Notes: generated from the sequence alone by a model not told the origin. A stretch of 64,000 nucleotides of DNA from Bin16 sp965206315 (GCA_965206315.1 OZ242210.1:2790001-2854000); one strand, 5' to 3'; counted from the stretch's first letter, positions 6,757 through 15,979 are shown. Program-made: numbers and translations.

Positions 6757-8964
6757 CTAGATAAGCCGGTCCCAGAACTGTGTGATCGTCTCCCTGCCCT
6801 TCAGGATGTCCGGGATGAAGTCTCCCAGCACCGGGTCGATCCACGGGAGGTGAATGATGAGGTCGAAGAACCCATAGATGAGCACGAGGAAGACGGTGAG
6901 CCAGAAGAGGGCCACCCACCAGCGAACGTGCCCGAAGAAGAAGAGGTACAGGAAGACGTAGCCGGGGAGAGCAATCTGGAAACCGATGAGCCATATCGCC
7001 AGGACGAGCCCGAACGTGGTGCCGATGGCCTTCGCCGTACGGAGCATAAGGACACGGCGGTCGTCGTCGGTGCGGGTCCTGCCGATGTCCATAATGCGGC
7101 CGCCGCCGGACCGGGGCGAGACCAGGTGGAAAACCGTGTAGATAGCGATGAGCGCAAGCCCGACGGTGGTGATGACACGCGGCAGGCGGGCTGCCTCGTT
7201 CGTCCACCCGAACGACTGCCAGAAGGTGAACGCGAAAGCGAACGTGAGCAAGGCGATGAAGATGCCGCTGGGCGTCGGCTGTAGCAACTCGGACAGCAAC
7301 GGGCGCCTTCGCGTCCGCGCGGACTCCGCCAGTGGTTCAGCCGACCCCTCGTCGCTTGCGCCGGCTGGTGGGGGCGGGGTGGCATCAGCGCGAGCCGCGA
7401 ACTCGGCTTCCTGCCTCGCCATGGTGCGGTTCACACTGCGTTGCATACGCACCGTGTAGGCGGCAGTGCCCACGGCGATGGCGATGATGATGATGACGGC
7501 GGGGCGCGTGAAGACCCCCTCCGTCGGGTTCGAAAAGTTCACCCAGTCGAACGCGCCGCTGGAGATGCCGTAGAACCGCTCGATGATGCCGCCGAGGATG
7601 ACGGCGATGATGATGGGCGGGCGCGGCCATCCGTACGATTTCATGAAGTAGCCGAGCGCGCCGAACGCCAGCATGACCACGAGATCGTAGATCGAGCGGT
7701 TCGCCTGGAACGCGGCGATCGTCATCACCGCAAGGATGATTGGGACGAGGATGTTTGGCCGAACGAAGGCGATGCGCGTGAGCAGCGGCGTGAAGCCGAG
7801 CGCCATCCCGGTGGCAAGCACGTTCGCCATCACCAGCGACATCGCTATCGTCATGGTGAGCGGAAGCTGGTTGTTCAGCATGTCCGGACCGGGACGCACG
7901 TCCAGGATGATGAGCAGGCCGAGGAAGAGCGCCATGCCGACGGAACCGGGCACGCCGAAGAAGAGCGTCGGCACCAGCTGGCCGCCGTCCACTGCGTTGT
8001 TCGCTGACTCCGGCGCGATGACGCCCCGTATGTCGCCCGTTCCGAACGTCTCCGTGCCGCCGCGCACGGTCTGACGTGCCGAGGCGTATGAGAGCCACTG
8101 CGCGAGCGAGCCGCCGATGCCCGGCAGCAGCCCGACGAACACGCCCATGGCGGCGGAGCGTATGACGAGGAGCCAGTTTCGCAGCACAGAGGTCATGCCT
8201 TCACGACGCTGCGCGGATGCGTCGACCGTCGCTGTCTCCGCCCGGCGCGCGATGGAGACGTCGCTGACCACCATGTCGAAGAACTCGGGGATGGCGAAGA
8301 GACCGATGACAACCGGGATGATGTGGATCCCATCCCAGAGGTAGTCCTGCCCAAACGTCAGGCGGTGCGCGCCCGTGGCGTCGTCATACCCAACGCTGGC
8401 GATGAGCAGGCCGAACGCGCCCGCGATGAGGCCGCGCAGCAGCGCCCCGCTGCTGACAACGCCGACCACGGCGATGGCGACGAGGCCGAGAACGAAGAAC
8501 TCCGCCGCGCTGAACGTGTTAACGACAGGCCGAGCGACGGGAATGGTCATGAAGAGGAATATCGCGCCAATGATGCCGCCCAGGAGCGACGCGAAGTAAG
8601 CGGCGGAGAGCGCAACCCCTGCTCTGCCCCGTCGTGCGAGCGGGTTGCCGTCCAGGATCGTCGCCTGGCCGGAGGTCGAGCCGGGCATGCCGAGGAGCAC
8701 TGCGGGGAGCGTATCGCCCGTTGGCACCGTCGCTACCATGCCGATGGCGAGCGGCAACGCGATGTACGGGTCGAGCCCATAGGCGAAGCCGAGGAGCACG
8801 ATGAGGCTCGGCACCGCCCCGCCGGGCATGGCGCCGTTCAGTACGCCGACGACCACTCCCACGATGAGCGCGAGGATGGGCCTCCAGTCAGCGAGGTTAC
8901 CGATGGCCTCCCCGCCCGCATCGAACATCGCGGGGAAGCCTTCCAGGATCGAATCTATGAACAT
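6757..8964 (-). CDS. TctA-TctB fusion, TTT transporter membrane subunit
   Basis: A 735-aa polytopic protein. The first about 510 residues are TctA (DUF112): VGVLNGAMPGGAVPSLIVLL, LLGMPGSTSGQA, PGIGGSLAQWLSYA and FFGVPGSVGMALFLG, with about 12 membrane segments. After an Ala/Pro-rich linker (about 515-555) the C-terminal about 180 residues look like TctB (DUF1468): four membrane spans including PSGIFIALLTFAFAFTFW and GYVFLYLFFF. In classical TTT systems TctA and TctB are separate genes; fusing them makes a two-gene transporter with the downstream TctC. The start lies 6 bp beyond the stop of the Rieske gene, so they are co-transcribed. Confidence 0.9.
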   Translation of the reverse strand: MFIDSILEGFPAMFDAGGEAIGNLADWRPILALIVGVVVGVLNGAMPGGAVPSLIVLLGFAYGLDPYIALPLAIGMVATVPTGDTLPAVLLGMPGSTSGQATILDGNPLARRGRAGVALSAAYFASLLGGIIGAIFLFMTIPVARPVVNTFSAAEFFVLGLVAIAVVGVVSSGALLRGLIAGAFGLLIASVGYDDATGAHRLTFGQDYLWDGIHIIPVVIGLFAIPEFFDMVVSDVSIARRAETATVDASAQRREGMTSVLRNWLLVIRSAAMGVFVGLLPGIGGSLAQWLSYASARQTVRGGTETFGTGDIRGVIAPESANNAVDGGQLVPTLFFGVPGSVGMALFLGLLIILDVRPGPDMLNNQLPLTMTIAMSLVMANVLATGMALGFTPLLTRIAFVRPNILVPIILAVMTIAAFQANRSIYDLVVMLAFGALGYFMKSYGWPRPPIIIAVILGGIIERFYGISSGAFDWVNFSNPTEGVFTRPAVIIIIAIAVGTAAYTVRMQRSVNRTMARQEAEFAARADATPPPPAGASDEGSAEPLAESARTRRRPLLSELLQPTPSGIFIALLTFAFAFTFWQSFGWTNEAARLPRVITTVGLALIAIYTVFHLVSPRSGGGRIMDIGRTRTDDDRRVLMLRTAKAIGTTFGLVLAIWLIGFQIALPGYVFLYLFFFGHVRWWVALFWLTVFLVLIYGFFDLIIHLPWIDPVLGDFIPDILKGRETITQFWDRLI

Positions 8965-8970
8965 GCCGGA

Positions 8971-10338
8971 CTATGCTCGCTGCAGCCGCACCTCTTCGTA
9001 GCGGCGGTAGATCTCCAGTATCTGGTTCAGCGCGGGACTGTACCTGTCCATGTGGTAGTGGCTCAACTTGAATCCTGCGTTGTCGCCCACCACGGCAGTC
9101 ATGTCCCCCATCTCTGTCAGGCTCATCCGGTGGTCATCCTTCTCGGAGAATGCGGAGCGGGTGACCGGCCCCGGCAGTACGTTGACCGGCAGGTCTATCC
9201 GTTCATTCGTTGCGGGGTCCCGGAATACGTTTATCGGGTCGCCGCCGTCCTGCACGATCTTCATCTGGTCCATCAGTAGTTTGCGGAACATGATGACACC
9301 GCGGTCGGACACGCCGAGACGCTCGTTCTCCCGGTCGGCGATGGCGCCCTGGCTCCACCATGCCGCGAGGTCCTGCGCGAGGACGTAGTCGGCGATGGGG
9401 CGCCCCGCCTCGTCGAACAGCGGATGCTCGAAGTAGGGCACGTAGTCCTGCTCCGGCACCTCCACGTCCGGTCCCGGACAGTACGCCATATAGTCAAGGT
9501 GCAGCGTGTGCTCGTCGTCCATCGGCACCCGTATCTGCAGCTCGCTGCGTATCTTCCCGCCGAGGCGGACGAAGTACGGGAACACGAGCGGGTGGCCTAT
9601 CGTCCAGTCCGGTGTGTCCTCGGCCTCGCCCTCGCGGAGACGGAACTTCTGGATGCCCCACTCGTTCACTTCCCACTCCGTCTTCAGGTGGCGGACCTTG
9701 AACGAGTCTGCATGCTCCTGCGCAATGGCATCATGCTCCGGATTGCCGGTGCCGCCGCCGCGGTCCAGAACGTGGTACTCGAACCACCAGCCGTGCGTGT
9801 ACTCGGTGTGCGAGGTATCGACCGAGTTCTCCATGCACTGGAGCCAGTTGGCATTCAGCACGGAGGCGCCGACATGACGGTACGTGTTGTCCCAGACGAG
9901 CACGTCCCAGCGTGGGAGGAGCGGCATAGGCTCCGGGCCCAGGTAGGCGAATATCAGCCCGCCCAGCTCCTGCACCGGGTACGACTTGATACGCACCTTC
10001 TCGCTGAAATGCGAGCCTTCCGGCTCCGTCGGCTGGTCGATGCACTGCCCGTTCACGTCGTACATCCAGCCGTGGTACATGCAGCGCAGCCCCTCCTCGG
10101 TGGGCATGCCGATGGAGAGGTCGACGCGCCGGTGCGCGCAGCGCCGGTCGACGAGGCCTATCCTGCCGCTCTTGTCCTTGAAGAGCGTCAGGTCCTCGCC
10201 GAGCAGGCGCACGGAAATGACGGGGTCGCGGAGCAGCCGTCCGTTGCTGGTGACAGGCCACCAGTAGCGGCGGAGCAGTTCGCCCATGGGCGTGCCCGCG
10301 CCGGTCTGCGTCAGCAGTACGTTCTCTTCCGCACGCAT
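8971..10338 (-). CDS. Rieske non-heme iron oxygenase alpha subunit (copy 1)
   Basis: A 455-aa ring-hydroxylating oxygenase alpha subunit. The Rieske [2Fe-2S] ligands are C67-A-H69 and C86-M-Y-H89; the mononuclear iron site shows N171-S-V-D-T-S-H177-TEYT-H182, with a later Asp (probably in AQDLAAWW) completing the facial triad. Overall it resembles phthalate 4,5-dioxygenase-type enzymes. No beta subunit, ferredoxin or reductase is nearby. It lies between a decarboxylase-like gene and the TctA-TctB fusion, suggesting that an imported aromatic acid is its substrate. It is the most divergent of the six paralogues in the window. Confidence 0.9.
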   Translation of the reverse strand: MRAEENVLLTQTGAGTPMGELLRRYWWPVTSNGRLLRDPVISVRLLGEDLTLFKDKSGRIGLVDRRCAHRRVDLSIGMPTEEGLRCMYHGWMYDVNGQCIDQPTEPEGSHFSEKVRIKSYPVQELGGLIFAYLGPEPMPLLPRWDVLVWDNTYRHVGASVLNANWLQCMENSVDTSHTEYTHGWWFEYHVLDRGGGTGNPEHDAIAQEHADSFKVRHLKTEWEVNEWGIQKFRLREGEAEDTPDWTIGHPLVFPYFVRLGGKIRSELQIRVPMDDEHTLHLDYMAYCPGPDVEVPEQDYVPYFEHPLFDEAGRPIADYVLAQDLAAWWSQGAIADRENERLGVSDRGVIMFRKLLMDQMKIVQDGGDPINVFRDPATNERIDLPVNVLPGPVTRSAFSEKDDHRMSLTEMGDMTAVVGDNAGFKLSHYHMDRYSPALNQILEIYRRYEEVRLQRA

Positions 10339-10379
10339 CGGTGCTCCTCCTTACGCAGGCGTCGCGCAGGCAGCGCGGC

Positions 10380-11372
10380 CTACTGGTCCATCGTGTTCTT
10401 GGCGAACACGTCCTCCAGCTTCGCAAGCTTCGGCGTCAGCCCCTGCTCGAACGAGTACTGCGCCGCCGTCTCGAGCACCAGCCGGTTCGCGCGGATGCCG
10501 TGCTGCACCAGCGGCTGCTTGAGCGCTGCGCCGCCCTCCGCGTTCACGAGCCCGGTCTCGACGTAGTAGTCGACGTGCTCGGCGCGCTCGCGGTTGCAGA
10601 TGTCGTTCGCCCGGTTGAACGCCTTCATCAGGTTGAGCAACACCCAGGGGTGGTCCTCCGCGATCTCGCGCTTCACCACCATGCCGTGGTTGATGGGGTA
10701 GAGACCCGTCTTCTCGTAGAAGCGGATGCCCTCGGCCCGCGCGTCCGGGAACAGCGGCGCGATGTCCGGGTGGCTCCACAGGTCGGCGGTGCTGCGGTCG
10801 ATGAGGTTGGGGTCGACGATGTAGAGCAGCGTCGCCTCCAGTTCGCCGGAGAGCATCATCGAGCCGATGTTCTTCTCCAGCGGGATCTGGTTGACCGTGA
10901 CGCCTTCCGGAGGCTTGAAGCCGGTGGAGCCGCCGTGGCTCTGCTCCGGCACGCGCTCCATGAAGAACTCCATGTCCTTCGGTTCCACGCCAAACTCATG
11001 CTGCAGCACACCGCGCGTCCAGAGCGCCGCGGTCTGCTGGTACTCAGGCACGCCAACGCGCTTGCCCTTCAGGTCGGCGGGCGACTGGATGCCGGAGTCC
11101 TTGCGGATGAGCACGCCGGTGTGGAAGAACCGGCGCGTCGTGAAGACCGGCAGGCCCACCCAGCGGTCGTCGCCTGCCGCCATCGCCATGATGAGCGACG
11201 AGAACGACATCTCCGAGACGTCGAAGTCGCCGAACTTCAACTGGCGCCAGAACAACTCCGACGCGTGCACCGGGCTCGGGATGAGCTCGATGCCGTCCGG
11301 CTTGATTCGGCCGTCGTGGATCGCCCACGTCCTGGGGTTGGATGCCATGCCTATGCTGAGCTGAATGTCCAT
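10380..11372 (-). CDS. 4,5-dihydroxyphthalate decarboxylase-like protein (NMT1/SBP fold)
   Basis: A 330-aa protein without a signal peptide, with the layout of the dihydroxyphthalate decarboxylase-like branch of the NMT1/THI5 substrate-binding fold: GRIKPDGIELIP near the N-terminus, FDVSEMSFSSLIMA, and ADLKGKRVGVPEYQQTAALW. In known phthalate pathways this family removes CO2 from 4,5-dihydroxyphthalate after Rieske oxygenation. Start is the ATG behind GGAGGAGGC. It sits 41 bp upstream of a Rieske oxygenase, which supports a catabolic role over a transport one. Its actual substrate is not established. Confidence 0.75.
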   Translation of the reverse strand: MDIQLSIGMASNPRTWAIHDGRIKPDGIELIPSPVHASELFWRQLKFGDFDVSEMSFSSLIMAMAAGDDRWVGLPVFTTRRFFHTGVLIRKDSGIQSPADLKGKRVGVPEYQQTAALWTRGVLQHEFGVEPKDMEFFMERVPEQSHGGSTGFKPPEGVTVNQIPLEKNIGSMMLSGELEATLLYIVDPNLIDRSTADLWSHPDIAPLFPDARAEGIRFYEKTGLYPINHGMVVKREIAEDHPWVLLNLMKAFNRANDICNRERAEHVDYYVETGLVNAEGGAALKQPLVQHGIRANRLVLETAAQYSFEQGLTPKLAKLEDVFAKNTMDQ

Positions 11373-11403
11373 CTGTTCGTGCCTCCTCCGGCTGATTGCT
11401 GGC

Positions 11404-12453
11404 CTACAGGCCTGATATGAACTGCTCTTCCTCGTCCCACTTCCCGACGTTGGAGCGCCACACCATGTCGAGACGCGCCATGTCTTCATCGCTTATCGGC
11501 GGCGCTCCGGAGCAACCTGCTGCTTCCTCCAGGTGCGACATCTCCGAGAAGCCGCCCAGCACCGTCGTGACCGCCTCGTCCTGCAGGATGAAGCGGTACG
11601 CGGCCTGCGAGAGCGTCTGCCCCGGGCGGGAGAGGAACGCGAACGGGCGGGCGCGCTCTACCATCGCCTGGTACATGTCCGCGTTGCGCGTGAGCCCGCC
11701 GCCGGCGAGCGCGTGCCTGCCGCCGCCGCCCACCGCGTGGTCGGTCAGCACGCCACCCCCGAGCGGACGTATCACTGCCGTGCCTATCCCCAATTCCAGC
11801 GCCCGGCGCAGGAACTGCCCGTAGTCGTGTTGCACGTCCAGGCCGTCCGGCGTCGGAAGCCCGGCGGTCGGGTTCAGCAGGTCGTACCACACGTTCAGCA
11901 TGTGGAACTCGCCGGTCTCCATGAGCGCCATCACTGCGTCGGCGTTCGCGTCCTCGTTGGCGAAGCCGAAGAAGCGAGTCTTGCCCGCGCGGCGCAGCCG
12001 CTCCATGCCCTCGAGCGCGCCGCCGGGGCCCAGATAATCGTCCAGCCCCAGGTGCAGCCAACCGGGAACGGTAGTGTCGGTCTCGATGCTCGGCGGGTTG
12101 TGGATCTGGAGCACGTCCACGTAGTCGACCTGCAGGCGCTCCAGCGATTCCTCTAACGATTCGACGACCGCATCGGCGATGTGGTCGAGCTCGTCGGGCA
12201 TGACCTCGACCTTCGTGGCGAGGACGGGGCGGAACCCGATCTCCTTCATGGCCTTACCGATGTTCGTTTCGGCGAGGCCCTTGCCGTAGTCGGGGGAGGT
12301 GTCGAAGTAGTTGATGCCGAGTTCGAGCGCTCGCTCGATGGCCTCGAGCTGCTCTCGCGGCTCGCCTTTCACCAGGAGACCGGCGTTGTCGCCCGAGCCG
12401 AAACCGACCTCCGAGACACGGATGCCGGTAGCCCCCATCATGCGGTATCGCAA
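11404..12453 (-). CDS. Aldo/keto reductase
   Basis: A 349-aa AKR-family oxidoreductase, first gene of the operon down to 5347. The four catalytic positions are recognisable: Asp in NYFDTSPDYG, Tyr in the same motif, Lys in LATKVEV and His in VDVLQIHNPP. The C-terminal phosphate-binding region (TVLGGFSEMSHLEEA) supports NADPH use. Probably reduces an aldehyde or ketone, or oxidises a dihydrodiol made by the Rieske enzyme; the latter is inference from position. Confidence 0.88.
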   Translation of the reverse strand: MRYRMMGATGIRVSEVGFGSGDNAGLLVKGEPREQLEAIERALELGINYFDTSPDYGKGLAETNIGKAMKEIGFRPVLATKVEVMPDELDHIADAVVESLEESLERLQVDYVDVLQIHNPPSIETDTTVPGWLHLGLDDYLGPGGALEGMERLRRAGKTRFFGFANEDANADAVMALMETGEFHMLNVWYDLLNPTAGLPTPDGLDVQHDYGQFLRRALELGIGTAVIRPLGGGVLTDHAVGGGGRHALAGGGLTRNADMYQAMVERARPFAFLSRPGQTLSQAAYRFILQDEAVTTVLGGFSEMSHLEEAAGCSGAPPISDEDMARLDMVWRSNVGKWDEEEQFISGL

Positions 12454-12573
12454 GCCTCACCTCCGAAGCCGCGGCTCGGAGGCCATACGGCGGCGTTATC
12501 TAACGCTGTCGCGCGAGTGCGTGTCAAGCCGTGAGCCGTCATGGGAAGATGAAGGGCACCACACCTCTGTCTA

Positions 12574-12593
12574 TTGACAAGCGACACTTGACG
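12574..12593 (+). promoter_or_regulatory. Repeated TTGAC boxes upstream of higBA
   Basis: TTGACA (12574) and TTGACG (12588) form a direct repeat with 14-bp period just before the toxin ATG. Either could be a -35 box; no matching -10 is convincing. HigA-type antitoxins usually bind here to autoregulate. Confidence 0.3.
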
Positions 12594-12610
12594 TGCAACC
12601 TTCTATCTTG

Positions 12611-12889
12611 ATGATCCTGTCATTCAGGCACCGTGGGCTGAGGGCACTGTATAACGGTCGCAGCGCGAGACGCGTGGCTCCGGAGCATGTACGTAAGCTG
12701 ACTCGTATCCTCGCGGTGCTCGACCGGAGCCACACGCCACAAGACATGAACCTGCCGGGTTTTCGCTTACATCAACTGACAGGTCAACTCACTGGCCACT
12801 ACGCTGTCTCCGTTTCGGGAAACTGGCGAGTGACCTTCAGATTCGAGGAAGGAAACGTGTTCGACGTTGATTACATCGACTACCACTGA
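12611..12889 (+). CDS. higB: HigB/RelE-type toxin
   Basis: A 92-aa RelE-superfamily mRNA interferase of the HigB branch: short N-terminal strand MILSFRHRGLRALY, the helix ARRVAPEHVRKLTRILAVLDRS, then LPGFRLHQLTGQLTGHYAVSVSGNWRVTFRF, the core beta sheet with basic residues that in the family hold ribosome-bound mRNA. It precedes its antitoxin, the HigBA order. The start is the ATG opening the toxin fold. Base composition is lower in GC than the neighbours, consistent with acquisition. Confidence 0.92.
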   Translation: MILSFRHRGLRALYNGRSARRVAPEHVRKLTRILAVLDRSHTPQDMNLPGFRLHQLTGQLTGHYAVSVSGNWRVTFRFEEGNVFDVDYIDYH

Positions 12890-12902
12890 GGAGATGCGAA
12901 CA

Positions 12903-13190
12903 ATGGGTATGCACAACCCCCCCCATCCGGGTGAGATCGTCAGGCATGAGTGCCTTGAGCCGCTTGGATTGACAGTAACGCGGGCGGCGCATGGGTTGGG
13001 AGTAACCCGTCAGGCGCTGTCGGACCTCGTAAATGCGCGGGCGGGAGTCTCCGTGGACATGGCCATCCGGCTCTCCAAGGCGTTCGGCTCCTCACCGGAT
13101 ACCTGGCTTGGCCTCCAGACAGCCTATGACCTCTGGCAGGCTAGAGAGCGTGCCTCAAAGATAGAAGTGACGCCGTTCAACGCCGCGTAG
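12903..13190 (+). CDS. higA: HigA-type antitoxin (XRE HTH)
   Basis: A 95-aa HigA antitoxin. It has the diagnostic HPGEIVRHECLEPLGLTVTRAA opening, a helix-turn-helix through LGVTRQALSDLVNARAGVSVDMAIRLSKAFGSSPDTWLGLQ and a basic C-terminus. It neutralises HigB and represses the operon. Start chosen at the ATG 9 nt downstream of GAGGAG, 13 nt after the toxin stop. Confidence 0.93.
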   Translation: MGMHNPPHPGEIVRHECLEPLGLTVTRAAHGLGVTRQALSDLVNARAGVSVDMAIRLSKAFGSSPDTWLGLQTAYDLWQARERASKIEVTPFNAA

Positions 13191-13192
13191 CT

Positions 13193-14233
13193 CTACCCGT
13201 CCACGAGCCGCAGCGACTCGGGAGACGGCACGATGTCGCCCAATTCGACGCGGTGCACGAGCGCAGTGATGGCGTCACAGTACGGCGTCGCGATGCCGTG
13301 CGCCGCGCCCTTCTGCGAGACGAGGCCGCTGAAGTAGTCCACCTCCGTCTTCCGCCCGCGACGCACGTCCTGGTACATGGACGTCATCGCGCCCGGCCCG
13401 ACGTTCGCGGCGCGCGCCTCCAGTCCCCGCTCGACCGTATCCGAGCCTCCCGCAGCGTTGGCATAGACGTCCGCCGCGTCGTAGTCGCCCATGATGCGCG
13501 CGAGCGGATGGCCCTCCGCCCCGGCGACGCGCATCGTCTCCGCCGCCAGCCGCACCGCGATACGCCGCGCGTCCGCGTTCGCCAGCAGCTCCGCCGACCG
13601 CAGCCCGCCGACCGCCGAGACGGGGTTCAGCATCGTGTTGTTCACCATCTTGGACCAGCGCTCGTGCAGCAGGTCGTCGACCGGCTCGGCGGGCCAGACG
13701 TTCCCCAGCACCTCGGCAACCCGGCGGGCGTTCGCCCCGGCGGACGCCCCGTACTCGCCGACGTACACGCCCGGGAGCGTCGCGGCAGCAGACGCCCTGC
13801 TGACCGACCCCGCCGCCTGCACGCGCCCCGGCTCCAGGAACGAGCCGTTGACGAGGATGACGCCCCCCACCGTCCGCTCCGTCCCGACCTCTGGCGCTAT
13901 CCACTCCTCGTTGATGCTGTTCTGCATCGAGACGAGCAGCCCATCGTCCGCCAGCCACGGCTTGACGACCGCGAGCGCCTCTATCGTGTCGTACGACTTC
14001 ACGCAGAGGAAGAGGAGGTCCACCTGCTCGGCCAGTTCGTTCGGCGCGATGGCTGTCGGAGTGGCGTGCTCCTCGCCCCCGCCTTCCGTCTGCATCGTCA
14101 GGCCGCGCGCCTGTATCGCCTCACGCTGCGCGTCCCACGGCTCGACCACGAGCGGGTCGAGGCCCGCATTCGCGAGCCGCACCGCGATCTGCCCGCCGAT
14201 CGCCCCCGCGCCGTAGACGACCAGTCGGCTCAC
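13193..14233 (-). CDS. Ketopantoate reductase-family protein (ApbA/PanE-like)
   Basis: A 346-aa NAD(P)-dependent 2-hydroxyacid-type dehydrogenase. It has the N-terminal Rossmann motif GAGAIGGQ at 8-15, CVKSYDT with the family Lys, QNSINEEW, and a C-terminal helical domain with the NNTMLNPVSA segment. The family reduces 2-dehydropantoate, but many paralogues act on other 2-oxo acids. The GTG start overlaps the TGA of the TPP enzyme (GTGA), so the two are coupled. A ThDP enzyme making a 2-oxo or 2-hydroxy acid followed by this reductase is a sensible two-step route, by inference. Confidence 0.83.
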   Translation of the reverse strand: MSRLVVYGAGAIGGQIAVRLANAGLDPLVVEPWDAQREAIQARGLTMQTEGGGEEHATPTAIAPNELAEQVDLLFLCVKSYDTIEALAVVKPWLADDGLLVSMQNSINEEWIAPEVGTERTVGGVILVNGSFLEPGRVQAAGSVSRASAAATLPGVYVGEYGASAGANARRVAEVLGNVWPAEPVDDLLHERWSKMVNNTMLNPVSAVGGLRSAELLANADARRIAVRLAAETMRVAGAEGHPLARIMGDYDAADVYANAAGGSDTVERGLEARAANVGPGAMTSMYQDVRRGRKTEVDYFSGLVSQKGAAHGIATPYCDAITALVHRVELGDIVPSPESLRLVDG

Positions 14234-15906
14234 AGCCCGCCCCCGAACTTGCGGTTCGCCACGACGGCCTGTGCGCGCGGGCTGATCTGGCTCTGTACGC
14301 GGATGTTCAGCAGCGCCGGGCCCTCGACCCCGAGTGCGCGGTCGAGCGCGGGGCCGAGTTCCTCCGGACGCTCGACCAGTTCGGCGTACGCCCCCAGCCC
14401 CTGCGCGACGAGGTCGTAGCGCGACGGCACGAGGTCGGTTATCACGGCCTTGCCGTACAGCCCCTCCTGCAGGTTCTTGTCTATGCCCCACGCCGCGTCG
14501 TTCCCCACGAGGAAGACGACCTTCAGCCCATGACGCACGGCAGTGTCGACCTCCATCGCGTTGAACCCGAACGCGCCATCGCCGGTGATGCAGAACACGC
14601 GCGACTCCGGCCTCGCCACCTTCGCGGCGATGGACATGGGCACCGCCTGCCCCAGCATACCGAGGTTCGGCAGGTAGTACCACGAGCGCGGCGCGAGCGC
14701 CGGCAGGTACGCGCGCCCGTAGTAGGCGTAGTCGCCGCCGTCGAACACGAGCACGTCGTCGCGCCGCAGGCACTGCGCCAGCGTGTGGTGCACCCACATG
14801 GAGCGCAGCGGCGTCTCGTCCAGCACGTACTGTTCGAGGTACACCTTGTGTTCGGCGACCGCCGTGCGAAAGCGCTCTACCCACGGACGCTCCGGCCATT
14901 CGCTCTTCGCGGCCTCGTCCGTCAACTGCGCCGCGATGGGGCCAACGTCGCCGATGAGCGCGAGGTCGACGCCGCGGTTGCGTCCCGCCTGCGTCGCCTC
15001 CGGCTCGACCTGGATCACCGTAGCGTCGTTCGGAATGACCGGCCCGAAACCGAAGCCGATGGTGAAGTCGAGCAGTTTGCCGAGGAAGAGGACGGCGTCC
15101 GCCTCCCGCACGAGGTTCGCCGCGGTGTGCTGGCTCAGGTCGAAGAAGCCGAAACAGTACGGGTGGTCGTCCGGCACGATGCCGCGCGCCGCCTCCTCCG
15201 TCAGGAACGGAATCTTCGTCGTCTCGATGAGCCGCTCGTAGATGCCGCCCCAATCGCCGTAGGCAGCGGGCGTGCTCGCGACGATGATGGGGCGCTCCGC
15301 GTTGCGCAGCAGGCGCACCGCCTCCTTGACCGCCTCCGCCGACGCCACGATGGGCTGCGTCCGCCGGTACGACTCCGCGCCGAACCAGCGCACCTCCTCC
15401 TCTTCCACGACGGCGCTCTGCACGTCGACCGGCACGGTCAGGTGTGCCGGGCCGCGCCTGCCCTCGAACGCGGCCCGGATCGCAGTCGACATCAGGTCCG
15501 GGATGCGGCGCGGGTCGTGGGCCAGCCACGCGCCCTTCGTGACGGTGCGCGCGATGCCGATCTGGTCGATCTCCTGCATGATGCCGCGGTGGTAGTTCCG
15601 CAGGTCGGAGGAGCCCGCGATGTTCAGGATGGGGCTCTCCGTCGACTGCGCGTTGATCAGCCCCGGAAGCGCGTTCGCGTGCCCCGGCGTCGTGACCGCG
15701 ACCACGCCCAGCCTGCCGGTCATGCGCGACCACGACTCGGCCATGTGCACCGCGGCCTGCTCGTGGCGGCAGTCGATCAGCCGGAAGTCCTCGTCGTACA
15801 GCACGTCCAGGAGGGGGAGGATGTGGTCGCCGGCGAGGGTGAAGATCGTGTCGACCCCCTCCTCGCGCAACGCCCGCGTGATGATCTGCGCTCCGCTTAC
15901 CGGCAT
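14230..15906 (-). CDS. Thiamine-pyrophosphate enzyme, acetolactate synthase-like
   Basis: A 558-aa three-domain ThDP enzyme. The N-terminal PYR domain has the catalytic Glu in DCRHEQAAVHMAESW; the central domain reads FFDLSQHTAANLVREADAVLFLG; the C-terminal PP domain has the GDGAFGFNAMEVDTA...FLVGNDAAWG magnesium/ThDP motif. Resembles acetolactate synthase, benzoylformate decarboxylase and oxalyl-CoA decarboxylase relatives; no small regulatory subunit is present, so a catabolic carboligase or decarboxylase is more likely than branched-chain synthesis. First gene of a two-gene operon with the ketopantoate-reductase-like protein. Confidence 0.87.
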   Translation of the reverse strand: MPVSGAQIITRALREEGVDTIFTLAGDHILPLLDVLYDEDFRLIDCRHEQAAVHMAESWSRMTGRLGVVAVTTPGHANALPGLINAQSTESPILNIAGSSDLRNYHRGIMQEIDQIGIARTVTKGAWLAHDPRRIPDLMSTAIRAAFEGRRGPAHLTVPVDVQSAVVEEEEVRWFGAESYRRTQPIVASAEAVKEAVRLLRNAERPIIVASTPAAYGDWGGIYERLIETTKIPFLTEEAARGIVPDDHPYCFGFFDLSQHTAANLVREADAVLFLGKLLDFTIGFGFGPVIPNDATVIQVEPEATQAGRNRGVDLALIGDVGPIAAQLTDEAAKSEWPERPWVERFRTAVAEHKVYLEQYVLDETPLRSMWVHHTLAQCLRRDDVLVFDGGDYAYYGRAYLPALAPRSWYYLPNLGMLGQAVPMSIAAKVARPESRVFCITGDGAFGFNAMEVDTAVRHGLKVVFLVGNDAAWGIDKNLQEGLYGKAVITDLVPSRYDLVAQGLGAYAELVERPEELGPALDRALGVEGPALLNIRVQSQISPRAQAVVANRKFGGGL

Positions 15907-15979
15907 GTACGTCCGCTCCGAACCGTGAGGATGCCCGCGATGCTAGCACACGCTTCTCTGCCCCACCTCTCCTTCTGGT

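Noticed and set aside
10380..11372. ABC transporter substrate-binding protein
   Set aside because: No signal peptide or lipobox and no ABC permease or ATPase nearby; next to a Rieske gene the decarboxylase-like call fits better.
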